This document shows positions 8,897-16,925 of a stretch of 64,000 nt of DNA, piece by piece. The translations under genes and the position numbers were made by a program. Within the stretch, counting starts at the first letter, position 1; each line of letters opens with the position of its first letter. Where the stretch lies: positions 564,001 through 628,000 of the forward strand of contig NZ_SDKC01000001.1 of NCBI RefSeq assembly GCF_004123145.1. Direction: 5' to 3'. Source of the stretch: Blautia faecicola (GTDB lineage Bacteria > Bacillota > Clostridia > Lachnospirales > Lachnospiraceae). A model generated the notes under the pieces. That model made no database searches. It had not been told where the DNA came from and saw only the letters and a list, made by a program, of their open reading frames with translations.

Positions 8897-9513
8897 GGCT
8901 GCACCTCCTTTTTCGTATCTTTCGCATCTTCGGAAGGCACAGAGGCACTGCCGGATTCTGTGTCCGGAGCTTCCGGGCTGTCAGAAGTATCCGGATACCC
9001 GCCTTCCTGCAAGTGTTCGATGTCCTGCGAAGTCAGTGATGGCAGGGAATCATCGGTCTGCTTTTCGTAAACAGTCGTATCTGCAGAGACCTGTACCCCG
9101 TCTTCTCCAAATAAAAACACACCTGTCGGGGTGTGGTAGGTAACCGGAAGCGTATCCTGATCGGAAAGTGAAAACATCAGGCAGACGGTTGTTTCGGTAG
9201 GGTAGCTGGTTTTTCCCGGCAGGAAGGTGATGCTTGTCTGTTCTTTTTTGACATATTCTTTTAGGTAGACAGGAAACTGCTCTTTGAGAGAAGCAATCTG
9301 GCTGTCGGAGAAAAATGCTTTTAAAGCATCAAAATCCAGATATTCCGGCATGGGGGTATCGGAATTTGTTTCTGCTGTTTCTTTTGCCGGTTCCCTGCCT
9401 TTGTTTCCGGAAACTTCTTTTTTCTGGCTTTTCCAGAAACTGGGGAGAACCAGTCCGGCAAGCAGCAGAAACAGCATCAGAAAAATGGAAAGAATCACTT
9501 TTGTTCTGTTCAT
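8893..9513 (-). CDS. Membrane-anchored conjugation accessory protein
   Basis: About 206 residues starting MNRTKVILSIFLMLFLLLAG, a single N-terminal signal-anchor helix (about 5-24). A Glu/Lys/Ser-rich linker and an exported domain (about 55-180) follow, then an acidic Ser/Glu/Asp tail. The ATG at 9513 is chosen over an upstream in-frame ATG because AAAGGAGCC lies 6 bases before it. Its location between the wall hydrolase and virB4 fits a VirB8- or TcpC-like periplasmic bridge role, but no domain is clear enough to assert this. The stop overlaps the virB4 start. Confidence 0.6.
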   Translation of the reverse strand: MNRTKVILSIFLMLFLLLAGLVLPSFWKSQKKEVSGNKGREPAKETAETNSDTPMPEYLDFDALKAFFSDSQIASLKEQFPVYLKEYVKKEQTSITFLPGKTSYPTETTVCLMFSLSDQDTLPVTYHTPTGVFLFGEDGVQVSADTTVYEKQTDDSLPSLTSQDIEHLQEGGYPDTSDSPEAPDTESGSASVPSEDAKDTKKEVQP

Positions 9514-9523
9514 AATGGCTCCT

Positions 9524-11215
9524 TTATTTTTTGTCGAAGATCCAGTAGGCATTTGCCGTGGCATGGATTTCCGACATCATATCAAATTCACGGTTAATAT
9601 AGTTCTTTGCGTCACTGTCATTGGGATCATTGACCAGTACCTTGCCGTTTGCCGTAACACCCCGGAGTACGATGAAGTGTCCGCCGCTGGTGAAAAGTCC
9701 TGCCCGCTGAGAGGAGATGACCGGACAGCCTTCGGAGAGTGCCTGAAGTACCGTATTGGCATTGCTGGTCTGTGTGACGCTGCCACAGCCGAAATGACTG
9801 GCTGCAGCCTGAAAGTAGCTCCAGTAGGTTCCAACTCCCGGCTTGTAATAGGAATTCCCGCACCATGCCACCGCATCCGGAGGGGTAATGGTATTCCCGG
9901 TCAGGTAGCTGGCGATCATGGCAAAGCTGGTAGGCCCGCAGCCGGAAGATGCGATGGAGCCGCCGCCATAAGGAATGTTCCCGTAATCGGTCTGGAGATA
10001 GTGCGGAATCTGCATTCCGTTTGCCGGATAGCTTCCGCCGGTATTGGTAATCTGATAATACCGGAGAACATGCTCCACATATTCCTTGTCCCCATACCGG
10101 TCATAATGCCAGTTCGGACGGGCACACATCATATCCGAATAAGCAATGGCGTTTTCTTTGGTATAACCGCCGTCACGTTCCATTGCCCAGTCGATATAGC
10201 CGGAGCCGTAATTGTAACCCTGAAGCGCCAGCTTGATGCGGTCCAGGTCGGTAGGTCCGGTACATCCTGCTTTATCCAGTGCATACTTTAATTCCTGAAT
10301 CCCACATTCGATGGAATAAGCAGGATCGGTGATGCCGTTGGGGACATGGGGGTATTTCTTATTAAAGCCGCCTTCTGCCGCCTGCATGGGATCGCTTCCA
10401 CGCCCGCCGCTTTCCTGCATCATGACTGCCATGAGGAGTTCCACATAAGCTTCCATGCCGTATTTCTGTGCGACCTGCTGGATGGTAGCCCGGTAAGCCA
10501 GCACCTCATCGCTGACACCTACCGCCATGGCAAGACCGGAAGCGGAGCCGCCAAAGAACATGGTCAGGTTTTCCACATAACTGTCTGCCGTTTTTTTCTG
10601 CTTATCGGTCAGATGAAAGACGTGATCTGCAAAGTAGGCATCTCCGGCATAGCTGACCGTGTAGGTATGGCGGGTAAAAGTAACCTTTCTGGGTGGTGCA
10701 TTTTCCTCTTCCGCCGGAACTTCCACCGTGGCCGTTTCTGAAGTAACGTCATAAGAAAAAAGCCCGTCCTCGTTTTCCCGGATCAGGCTTTTGAGTTTGC
10801 TGATATTTATATTTTTATAGTCATCCTGGCTGGCACAAAACTGTGCGATGAGCTGGTTCGCATTTACGATGATACTGGAAGCGTAAGGATCGCTGATAGA
10901 GGCAGTATCTCCTTCCGGGAGTCTGGCAATTTCCGCATTGATCTTAGCAAGCAGTGCATCATGGCTTTCCTGAAGCACCTCCACGATTGCCTGATTGGAA
11001 GCCCGGATATTTTCACTGATTACCGTGTTGCTGGTCAGTGCTCCGGTATTTTCAGAGAGGTCTCCGAAGACGAGTCCCGGAAGCATGACAAGGAACAGAA
11101 TGGGAAGCATCAGTACACCGCCGACGGCTGCTCCAGTTTTCGCAAGGGTGCGCCTGTGCCGGAATACTGTACCGATGACAGCAAGAGGACTGCCCATCAA
11201 GGCTGTTTTTGGCAT
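9524..11215 (-). CDS. Bifunctional lysozyme-like / C39-like cell-wall hydrolase
   Basis: 563 residues from ATG 11215, which has an AAAGGAG site 8 bases upstream; a longer frame to 11272 lacks one. After a membrane segment (about 25-48) and an extracellular stalk comes a lysozyme-like domain of the CwlT type (about 245-365), with catalytic Glu in MMQESGGRG and the LALQGYNYGSGYI motif. The C-terminus (about 405-563) is a C39_2 peptidase fold with Cys in SGCGPTSF (about 423), His in GGHFIVLRG and Asn/Asp in VNDPND. Such enzymes make a local opening in peptidoglycan for the conjugation channel (VirB1-like role). Confidence 0.88.
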   Translation of the reverse strand: MPKTALMGSPLAVIGTVFRHRRTLAKTGAAVGGVLMLPILFLVMLPGLVFGDLSENTGALTSNTVISENIRASNQAIVEVLQESHDALLAKINAEIARLPEGDTASISDPYASSIIVNANQLIAQFCASQDDYKNINISKLKSLIRENEDGLFSYDVTSETATVEVPAEEENAPPRKVTFTRHTYTVSYAGDAYFADHVFHLTDKQKKTADSYVENLTMFFGGSASGLAMAVGVSDEVLAYRATIQQVAQKYGMEAYVELLMAVMMQESGGRGSDPMQAAEGGFNKKYPHVPNGITDPAYSIECGIQELKYALDKAGCTGPTDLDRIKLALQGYNYGSGYIDWAMERDGGYTKENAIAYSDMMCARPNWHYDRYGDKEYVEHVLRYYQITNTGGSYPANGMQIPHYLQTDYGNIPYGGGSIASSGCGPTSFAMIASYLTGNTITPPDAVAWCGNSYYKPGVGTYWSYFQAAASHFGCGSVTQTSNANTVLQALSEGCPVISSQRAGLFTSGGHFIVLRGVTANGKVLVNDPNDSDAKNYINREFDMMSEIHATANAYWIFDKK

Positions 11216-11216
11216 G

Positions 11217-12125
11217 TTACATACGCTCCTTTCGCTGTGGGGCTGGCGGCAGTTTCTGGACAATGGATTCATTGTAGGCTACTTTGCCGCTGCCGGAAGT
11301 ATATGGTGTTTTTTCGACCGTATCCTGTGCATACTGCTTGTACCAGGTGGAACCATCCACGGACTGTACCGTAGAGTAGGAGCCCTGAGTAGGAGCTGCA
11401 TACTGGTCGGCATGGTACAGGGCAAAATCCCGGTTTCCGGAGCTTCCGGTTTCGGTACCGGTGATCCTTCCGCCACCGATTTCTACATTATCATAGGAAG
11501 AACCGCCGCCCGGATTGATGCCCATATAGGAAGTAAAGGCTTTCTGTGCGTCTGCTCCCTTGATGGAACCTACCTGACCGTAATTTCCCTGTGCAATGTT
11601 GCTGATGACCTGATTGGCAAAGTCTCCGCCTTTGTTCAGGGATGACTGGTAGAGCATGTTTCCGATACTGCTGTGTTCGGTATAACCGGTTGCGGAATTG
11701 ACCGCTTCTCTTTGTACCTGTCTTCCCACTGCCCCGGCAAGCCCGCCGGATAGGAAGCTTCCTGCGACAGCCGCACTTCCGGGAGAAGAGGCTTTGTGGT
11801 AGCCGCCACCACCATGGGAACGCATGGAACCGGTCAGGCTCCGTCCTGCAATCAGAAGTTCAGCCATCATGTTTCCTCCGGTATTGCCGACATTGATGCC
11901 AAGCGATGCCAGAAAAGAATCAATTTTCTGGGATACCTTTAAAAAGGCAATGGCACACAGGAACCAGACGAAGACATTTCCGGTTACCGCTTCCTTTCCC
12001 TGACTGGCAACTGCCGCTTCCACGTCTGCTTCCGTAAGCTCCGCTGCAAAGACCGGCATGGAGCAAAACAGTACCAGACAGGCAGTTAGTACCAGGAATG
12101 GTATGAGTTTCTTTCTAAGTTTCAT
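11217..12125 (-). CDS. Conjugal transfer protein with signal peptide and Gly/Ser-rich tail
   Basis: 302 residues. A signal peptide (about 1-28, ending VFAAE) precedes a second hydrophobic segment (VTGNVFVWFLCAIAFLKV, about 47-64). A long glycine-, serine- and glutamine-rich hydrophilic region follows with no clear fold. Proteins of this kind sit next to the VirB6-like channel gene in Clostridia conjugative elements; the biochemical role is not established. The stop at 11217 lies just before the hydrolase start. The ATG at 12125 has an AAAGGAGG site. Confidence 0.6.
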   Translation of the reverse strand: MKLRKKLIPFLVLTACLVLFCSMPVFAAELTEADVEAAVASQGKEAVTGNVFVWFLCAIAFLKVSQKIDSFLASLGINVGNTGGNMMAELLIAGRSLTGSMRSHGGGGYHKASSPGSAAVAGSFLSGGLAGAVGRQVQREAVNSATGYTEHSSIGNMLYQSSLNKGGDFANQVISNIAQGNYGQVGSIKGADAQKAFTSYMGINPGGGSSYDNVEIGGGRITGTETGSSGNRDFALYHADQYAAPTQGSYSTVQSVDGSTWYKQYAQDTVEKTPYTSGSGKVAYNESIVQKLPPAPQRKERM

Positions 12126-12140
12126 TTTGGTCCTCCTTTC

Positions 12141-12851
12141 TTATAGGGATAACGGATTGGCAAGGAAGGTGCCGACCATAGAAGTAAACAGCCGCAGGCA
12201 CCACGCATTCATCAGAAGCAAAAAGAACTGGCCGCCAAGCATCCGGCACCAGCTTTTGAAGATATTTCCGGTTGACTGGCTGGCACCCATGGAAAAAGCT
12301 GCCGGGGCTGTGTAGACCAGTACCCCCAGAAGAATATAGCGTTCTGCCGCTTCAAAGAGCAGTTTGATGTAGTTCCACGCCAGAATCAGTACCAGAATCA
12401 GTGCAATGATGGCTACCGCCCCATTTGCACAGACTCCCAGGATGACTGTGACTACGGAGTTAAAATCCGCAAATTTTAAAGGCGGCAGGTCTTCCGTCAG
12501 AATCCAGTTGTACGGTGTTCCTGAAATCTTCAGGAGCAGATCCACAATATCTTTCGCATAGAAGGTGAGAAAGATAAAGAGGAAGGAACGGATGGACAGC
12601 TTAATGGGATCTTCCGCTTCGATACCGGCTCCCATAAAGTAATTTTTAAAGAGCTGCCATACCCAGTTTAAGAGGATCAGCCCGATGCCCAGTGCCAGAA
12701 AGACCTGATACATGGTCTCGGCAGCAGGAAAGTAGCGAAGAAACGTATCCATGGAACAGCCCAGAGCACCGAGGACTGAAGTGGTGATCAGATCCAGAAT
12801 GTTCATGACCTGTTCGGCAATCCATTCCACGATTCCGTCAAGTATTCCCAT
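12141..12851 (-). CDS. VirB6/TrbL-like polytopic membrane protein
   Basis: 236 residues, almost entirely membrane helices (about five or six: residues 45-70, 85-105, 130-165, 172-190 and 200-225). The pattern and the position between a VirB2-like gene and the wall hydrolase match TrbL/VirB6 proteins, which form the inner-membrane platform of type IV secretion. The ATG at 12851 follows GAAAGGAGATGCC. Mating-channel membership is well supported by context; the exact family is less certain. Confidence 0.72.
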   Translation of the reverse strand: MGILDGIVEWIAEQVMNILDLITTSVLGALGCSMDTFLRYFPAAETMYQVFLALGIGLILLNWVWQLFKNYFMGAGIEAEDPIKLSIRSFLFIFLTFYAKDIVDLLLKISGTPYNWILTEDLPPLKFADFNSVVTVILGVCANGAVAIIALILVLILAWNYIKLLFEAAERYILLGVLVYTAPAAFSMGASQSTGNIFKSWCRMLGGQFFLLLMNAWCLRLFTSMVGTFLANPLSL

Positions 12852-12869
12852 AGTGGCATCTCCTTTCGT

Positions 12870-13247
12870 CTATCCGTTCCATTTTCCGCCTGCAAAGAAC
12901 GGGGTGATGTAAGCCATGATAAAGCCAAGCCCGTTTAAGATCGCCCAGGTAATGACGATACGCTTGAGCCATGCACGTGATTCGTCCACGGTTTTTCCGC
13001 TTTTGGAAAAATTCATCATCAGAAGGGCAACCGATGCCGTTACGACTGCAGCAATGGTGGAAATGAGGATAATCTGGTTATAGACATCCTTCATGATCTC
13101 ATTGGCTTTGGTCCAGATGGTAGCGGCAAAAACCGGCTGTGTGTATCCGCAGAGGACTGTGACAGCCAGAAATGCAGCATACAGGCATCTGCCATAATTG
13201 ACATGCCGTTTTGTGTCCGGCGGAGCGTTTTTCAGTTTGTGTTTCAC
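12870..13247 (-). CDS. Small two-helix conjugation protein, VirB2/TrbC-like pilin candidate
   Basis: 125 residues starting at GTG 13247, chosen because AAAGGAGG lies 9 bases upstream. A signal peptide with a VFAAT cleavage-like site near residue 40 is followed by two membrane helices (about 58-78 and 97-118) joined by a short basic loop (SKSGKTVDESRAWLKR). This layout is that of VirB2/TrbC pilins. It is the first gene of the leftward channel operon, downstream of a long structured leader. Confidence 0.65.
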   Translation of the reverse strand: MKHKLKNAPPDTKRHVNYGRCLYAAFLAVTVLCGYTQPVFAATIWTKANEIMKDVYNQIILISTIAAVVTASVALLMMNFSKSGKTVDESRAWLKRIVITWAILNGLGFIMAYITPFFAGGKWNG

Positions 13248-13273
13248 GTAAAAGTACCTCCTTTTTATAAGAG

Positions 13274-13297
13274 CGGCAGGAGAATTACCTCCCCTGC
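13274..13297 (-). promoter_or_regulatory. Hairpin just upstream of the pilin-like gene
   Basis: GGCAGGAG and its near-complement CTCCCCTGCC form a stem ending about 15 bases before the AAAGGAGG ribosome binding site. It may influence translation of the first channel gene or stabilise the message 5-prime end. Confidence 0.35.
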
Positions 13298-13327
13298 CTT
13301 TGCTTATGGTTTTCCTGCCTCAAGAAA

Positions 13328-13358
13328 GGACGCAGCCCGGTCAATGCAGGCTGCGTCC
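13328..13358 (-). terminator. Leader hairpin 2, perfect 10-bp stem (attenuator candidate)
   Basis: GGACGCAGCC (13328-13337) is perfectly complementary to GGCTGCGTCC (13349-13358). On the minus strand TTTCTTG follows. It lies between the operon promoter and its first gene and shares the 7-mer ACGCAGC with hairpin 1, so the two can also pair with each other. Confidence 0.6.
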
Positions 13359-13400
13359 TAAATCAAAGTATGAAATTGTAAAGATCCTCCTATCTTACAG

Positions 13401-13456
13401 AAAAAACGCAGCTTATTTGCCGCAGGAGAGGCTTCCCATACGGCAGTGCTGCGTTT
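13401..13456 (-). terminator. Leader hairpin 1, intrinsic terminator (attenuator candidate)
   Basis: AAACGCAGC (13404-13412) pairs with GCTGCGTTT (13448-13456), with a nested TGCCG/CGGCA stem. On the minus strand a run of six T follows at once, the form of a strong intrinsic terminator. It lies about 25 nt after the predicted transcription start, well before the first gene. Confidence 0.65.
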
Positions 13457-13484
13457 CGTTCTGCATATAATTTTGACAATATCA

Positions 13485-13513
13485 ATTTTAACATGGGTAA
13501 ATTACCGCTACAA
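13485..13513 (-). promoter_or_regulatory. Predicted promoter of the channel operon with conserved TTTACC-type box
   Basis: On the minus strand TTGTAG (13508-13513) and TAAAAT (13485-13490) are separated by exactly 17 bp. The spacer contains the palindrome GGTAAATTACC. A 28-bp stretch here (13492-13519) matches 27425-27452 at 25 positions, where it again forms a -35/17 bp/-10 promoter. Confidence 0.6.
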
Positions 13514-13561
13514 TCGCAGGACTGTGCCAGTTACAGACGATGGAGTGCCAAAAATGTGACC

Positions 13562-13660
13562 AACGCTAAAAGCGTTATAAATGCAATCCTTATGGATACT
13601 GTAAGCGTGATTTGCAACCAATTATACTGGATTTACATGACTAATGCTTTAAGCGTTAGT
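13562..13660 (+). promoter_or_regulatory. Two palindromic operator-like sites upstream of the XRE regulator
   Basis: AACGCTAAAAGCGTT (13562-13576) is a palindrome with 6-bp arms. A second copy of the half-site occurs in a 21-bp near-perfect palindrome at 13640-13660 (ACTAATGCTT, T, AAGCGTTAGT). The second abuts the ribosome binding site of the regulator gene, so autoregulation is likely. The preceding stretch back to 13520 has no gene. Confidence 0.55.
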
Positions 13661-13680
13661 GAATACTGGAAGGAGGAGGT

Positions 13681-14007
13681 GTGCGTGTGAAAGGAATGGG
13701 AAAGGCAATCCGCAGGTACAGGGAAGAGGCAGGAATTACGCAGGAGAGACTGGCTGAACTGGTGGATATCAGTACCAACCATCTGGGTGCGATTGAGCGG
13801 GAAGTGAAAACACCTACGATGGAAACATTTGTAAAGCTGTTGAATGTATTAGGTGCGGAACCGAATGAAGTGCTGAAGGAAGTGATTCCTCTTACCAGAA
13901 TGGAACATACTTCTGTAGTGGAAGGAAAGCTGGAAAGGCTCACACCGAAGAAGCAGGAAAGCGTGCTTCGGATGCTGGATGTGATAATTGAAGAGATGAT
14001 GAAATAG
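13681..14007 (+). CDS. XRE-family helix-turn-helix regulator
   Basis: About 108 residues. An XRE/Cro-type helix-turn-helix occupies about residues 6-60 (ITQERLAELVDISTNHLGAIE), followed by a short helical tail. Start is GTG 13681 or GTG 13687; AGGAGG lies just upstream. It is preceded by two palindromes that share an AACGCT half-site and followed by an intrinsic terminator. It is the first plus-strand gene of a cargo block inside the conjugative element and probably controls itself and perhaps the divergent conjugation operon. Confidence 0.8.
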   Translation: MRVKGMGKAIRRYREEAGITQERLAELVDISTNHLGAIEREVKTPTMETFVKLLNVLGAEPNEVLKEVIPLTRMEHTSVVEGKLERLTPKKQESVLRMLDVIIEEMMK

Positions 14008-14010
14008 AAG

Positions 14011-14042
14011 CTGTCTGCGAAATTGCCGCAGGCAGTTTTTTT
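14011..14042 (+). terminator. Intrinsic terminator after the XRE gene
   Basis: CTGTCTGCG (14011-14019) pairs with CGCAGGCAG (14027-14035) with one G-U pair, followed by seven T. Confidence 0.8.
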
Positions 14043-14162
14043 GAAAGCTGTATATGCAATAAAACACATAAAAATATGCGATTTATGATGAAAGTGATTG
14101 CAAGATTTGATATAGTAATCCTAAAAGCATTATAAAACTAATTCTTAAAGGATGACTATAAT

Positions 14163-14876
14163 ATGAAAAAGGGATATGTGGGATTATTGGCATGTGCGTC
14201 AGGAATTCTGATCGGACTGGGAATCAGCCGGCTGGATCTGACAGGTTATCTTGAAAAAACACAGGAGCAGGAATATCACCCGGTAGAAAGAAAGGTGCCT
14301 GAATCAGTAGAAAGCAAGCTGAAAGATCCAAAACAGTGCTGGCTGTGTGGAAGCGATGAACGGAGTATGATGGATTATTTCCGGAAGTTTGACGATCTGG
14401 GAGTGATCTGTACCAATCACTGGTATGTGATGGATATGCATATCCGGAATCATGATGAGGACGGGAATCTTACCGGCCCGCAGGGAAACGGGCATATGGG
14501 TTATACCGGGACAGGAGAAGGCGGCTGCTTTTTCCATACGGAGCAGATGTCGGATTACGGGATTTCCGAAGTATCGGTGGATTACGGGGAAGATAGTATC
14601 TTCGATGTGAAAAAAGTACAGAACCATCTGTGTCAGGAATGCCTGGATAAGCTGGTGGAAAGCATGGAGGTATTCTGTGAGGAAACGCAAAAACCCAAGC
14701 CCCGTGATCTGGTACTGGTGGATTTTCAGACATTGGAGCTGTACGCCATTCAGGAGCATAATGCGGGATACTTTATCCGGGATTATTATGTGGAAATTGA
14801 GTCGGAGGAAGATGGGGTGGAAGTAAAGGCATTTTACTGCCCGAAGCTTAATAACGGGAAAAAGGATGGAGAATAA
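14163..14876 (+). CDS. Membrane-anchored hypothetical protein with Cys pairs
   Basis: 237 residues. An N-terminal signal anchor (about 5-25, GLLACASGILIGLG) precedes an extracellular domain with CWLCG at about 59-63 and CQECLDKL near 158-165. The spacing suggests a small metal site or disulfides. HHH-poor, acidic, no family recognised. LLAC resembles a lipobox, but the hydrophobic stretch before it is too short. The ATG at 14163 has an AAAGGATG site. It lies in the cargo block between the XRE regulator and the DUF1648 gene. Confidence 0.5.
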   Translation: MKKGYVGLLACASGILIGLGISRLDLTGYLEKTQEQEYHPVERKVPESVESKLKDPKQCWLCGSDERSMMDYFRKFDDLGVICTNHWYVMDMHIRNHDEDGNLTGPQGNGHMGYTGTGEGGCFFHTEQMSDYGISEVSVDYGEDSIFDVKKVQNHLCQECLDKLVESMEVFCEETQKPKPRDLVLVDFQTLELYAIQEHNAGYFIRDYYVEIESEEDGVEVKAFYCPKLNNGKKDGE

Positions 14877-14961
14877 ATTGAGGTTTGCATTGGTGAGGAG
14901 TATAATGTAAGTACGTGTTATGTATTGGAAAAACTTGAATTTAGCAGAAAGAAGGATTGTT

Positions 14962-15291
14962 ATGAAATTTATCAATACTAGAAAATTCACATGGATAATT
15001 TGTATAATAGGATTTTTGCTTGCTCTTGTAAGTATATTTTTCTTACCGAGTATTATTCCAGTACATTTTGCAAATGGGATTGCGGATGATTATGGAAGAA
15101 AAATACAAATATTTTTATTTCCTATATTACAAGTGCTTATCACTTTTTTGACTGGACGAGAAAAAGTAAAATATTGCCTGACACATTCAAAAACTTTCTT
15201 AACGGACATTCAGTTTAATTGGATGATAGATGGTGTACTTTTATTGGTAATGTTTGCAGAAATATGGGTTATCTATGCTTCATTTGCATAG
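14962..15291 (+). CDS. DUF1648-type small membrane protein
   Basis: 109 residues from ATG 14962 (AGAAGGA site upstream; an upstream in-frame ATG has none). The first helix and loop carry the LPSIIPVHFANGIADDYG motif typical of DUF1648 domains, found in SdpI-like immunity and membrane proteins. Helices at about 9-30, 50-68 and 90-107. SdpI proteins give immunity to toxic peptides; whether this short relative does so is unknown. The neighbouring two-component/ABC block could fit a peptide-resistance theme. Confidence 0.6.
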   Translation: MKFINTRKFTWIICIIGFLLALVSIFFLPSIIPVHFANGIADDYGRKIQIFLFPILQVLITFLTGREKVKYCLTHSKTFLTDIQFNWMIDGVLLLVMFAEIWVIYASFA

Positions 15292-15352
15292 AAATACTTG
15301 CATAACAATTTACATTTGATTGAGCAGATAAAAATGATTTGAGGTGGTAGCA

Positions 15353-15586
15353 ATGAAAAAGCGATTGGGAATCATAGCCGGAATTTTAGGAATTGTATTG
15401 GCAGTCATTGGCATTGTACTGAAGCAGAAAGAAAACACAGCCGTTTCTGTTATTGGTGGTGCGGATGGCCCGACTTCTATTTTCATAGCAGGGAAGTTAA
15501 ATGGTGATAATTTTATTTTTATGATTGTAGTTGGAATTATTTTATTGATTTTGGCAGGAGTTATTTTTTACAAACGTAAGCATTAA
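15353..15586 (+). CDS. 77-residue membrane protein with a Na+-decarboxylase beta-like GGADGPTS motif
   Basis: Starts at ATG 15353 behind GAGGTGG. Two membrane helices (about 4-22 and 52-72) flank a hydrophilic stretch containing VIGGADGPTSIF. That string is a signature of the beta subunits of sodium-pumping decarboxylases such as OadB, which are about five times longer. Here it is a stand-alone miniature protein. Function unknown; the motif match may reflect descent from, or interaction with, such a subunit. Confidence 0.5.
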   Translation: MKKRLGIIAGILGIVLAVIGIVLKQKENTAVSVIGGADGPTSIFIAGKLNGDNFIFMIVVGIILLILAGVIFYKRKH

Positions 15587-15608
15587 GTTACAGTTTTTTA
15601 GACTGTGT

Positions 15609-16025
15609 ATGGCGGAAGAACCGGGAAAGTGTAGATATATCATGGGGATTTTGGAAAAAAATAAAAAAAGTAAGGGTACAGCGTTTGTCTATGATGAGAA
15701 TAATGATTACTATAAGATGGAAATAAACGGGATTGAATTTGTCTGTGACAGTATACATTCCGATTATGAGAAGCATGCAGTTGAACTGGCACAGGCGTAT
15801 GAGAAAAGGCTGCCGGATATCGTGGATTATCTTATGCCGGATATAAAGGAGATGTTTGGAATTACAAATCCAGATGTAATAGCAAACTCACTAGGAAAGC
15901 CGAGTATAGATTTGGATAGAGGAACACTGACTTATCTGGAGCACACAATGGACAGCCTACATATTATTGAAATGGAATTTGACGGTATCTTCACGGCATT
16001 CTATAACTCCTGTATTGATGGATAG
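15609..16025 (+). CDS. Hypothetical acidic protein
   Basis: Up to 138 residues with no membrane segments and no recognised domain; acidic, with alternating beta and alpha character (YYKMEINGIEFVCDSI; EMEFDGIFTAFYNSC). The start is uncertain: ATG 15609 or ATG 15642, neither with a good ribosome binding site. It follows the small membrane gene by 22 bp and may be co-transcribed. Codon use looks natural, so it is likely a real gene. Confidence 0.45.
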   Translation: MAEEPGKCRYIMGILEKNKKSKGTAFVYDENNDYYKMEINGIEFVCDSIHSDYEKHAVELAQAYEKRLPDIVDYLMPDIKEMFGITNPDVIANSLGKPSIDLDRGTLTYLEHTMDSLHIIEMEFDGIFTAFYNSCIDG

Positions 16026-16183
16026 GACTTTAGTAACATAGAGCTGCAGTTGTCTACAGCTTTTATCCAGACTTCGGATGTTACAGAGAAGCAATCAGAA
16101 ATGGATTGATCGATTTCTGAAGCAGTATCCGGTGAAATCCTTGAACATATGAAGGAAAAGTATGTATGTTAATTTTATTTTTA

Positions 16184-16212
16184 TTGTAGACAAAAGATAG
16201 GACTGATATGAT
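16184..16212 (+). promoter_or_regulatory. Promoter of the two-component system
   Basis: TTGTAG (16184-16189) and TATGAT (16207-16212) are separated by 17 bp, 38 bp before the response-regulator start codon. The preceding 150 bp after the hypothetical gene shows no gene. Confidence 0.6.
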
Positions 16213-16250
16213 AAAAGAACAGGTTATTACAAATAGAGGTGGAGTATTTG

Positions 16251-16925
16251 ATGCAGAAAATATTATTACTGGAGGATGACTTGAATCTAAATCGGGGAAT
16301 TGCCCTGTTACTTTCACGGGAAGGGTATGAGGTTCGTCAGGTTTATACAATAAAGGAAGCAAAAGAAGCATTTCAAAAAGGAGATTATGCTCTTGTTATC
16401 AGCGATATTACATTGCCGGATGGTACAGGACTGGATTTTGGAAGGATGGTACGTGCAGGTGGAGATACATATCTTATCTATCTTACGGCTTTGGATCAGG
16501 AAATAGATATTGTAAATGGTTATGATACAGGGGCAGATGATTATATTACCAAACCATTTTCACTGATGGCTTTGGTGTCGAAGGTGAACGCATTGATGAG
16601 ACGGCTTTCTAAGGTACAGGCACAGATTATGTCTTCCGGAGAGATTACGGTGCATATGAAAACGATGCAGGTGTATAAAGGGGATGAACCAGTTACTTTA
16701 AGTAAGAAAGAATTCTCTCTGTTGCTGTATCTCTGGGAGAATGCAGGACAGATTGTTTCAAAAGAAAGTATCCTGGAGCATGTATGGGATATAGACGGTC
16801 AATTTGTCGATGATAATACGGTTACTGTCAATATAAGCAGACTGAAGAATAAACTTGGAACAGAAGAGATAGCGAATGTGAGAGGACTGGGATATATATG
16901 GACCGGAAAGGTAAACAAAAATTAA
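16251..16925 (+). CDS. OmpR-family response regulator
   Basis: 224 residues from ATG 16251, behind GAGGTGG. The receiver domain (1-115) has the acidic pair D9/D10, phospho-acceptor D52 in VISDITLPDG, and the conserved Thr and Lys (YLTALD; TKPFS). A winged-helix DNA-binding domain follows (about 130-222, with DDNTVTVNISRLKNKL). It is phosphorylated by the kinase encoded next, whose gene overlaps by 28 bp, and probably switches on the ABC transporter operon downstream. In Firmicutes this gene order commonly serves resistance to antimicrobial peptides, which is inference here. Confidence 0.93.
   Translation: MQKILLLEDDLNLNRGIALLLSREGYEVRQVYTIKEAKEAFQKGDYALVISDITLPDGTGLDFGRMVRAGGDTYLIYLTALDQEIDIVNGYDTGADDYITKPFSLMALVSKVNALMRRLSKVQAQIMSSGEITVHMKTMQVYKGDEPVTLSKKEFSLLLYLWENAGQIVSKESILEHVWDIDGQFVDDNTVTVNISRLKNKLGTEEIANVRGLGYIWTGKVNKN

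Noticed and set aside
8391-9143. A 250-codon plus-strand frame opposite virB4
   Set aside because: It is the antisense of the low-complexity Lys/Arg-rich linker of VirB4; composition alone keeps it open, with no start signal.
9284-10291. A 335-codon plus-strand frame opposite the wall-hydrolase gene
   Set aside because: Antisense shadow of two well-supported genes; no ribosome binding site or recognisable domain.
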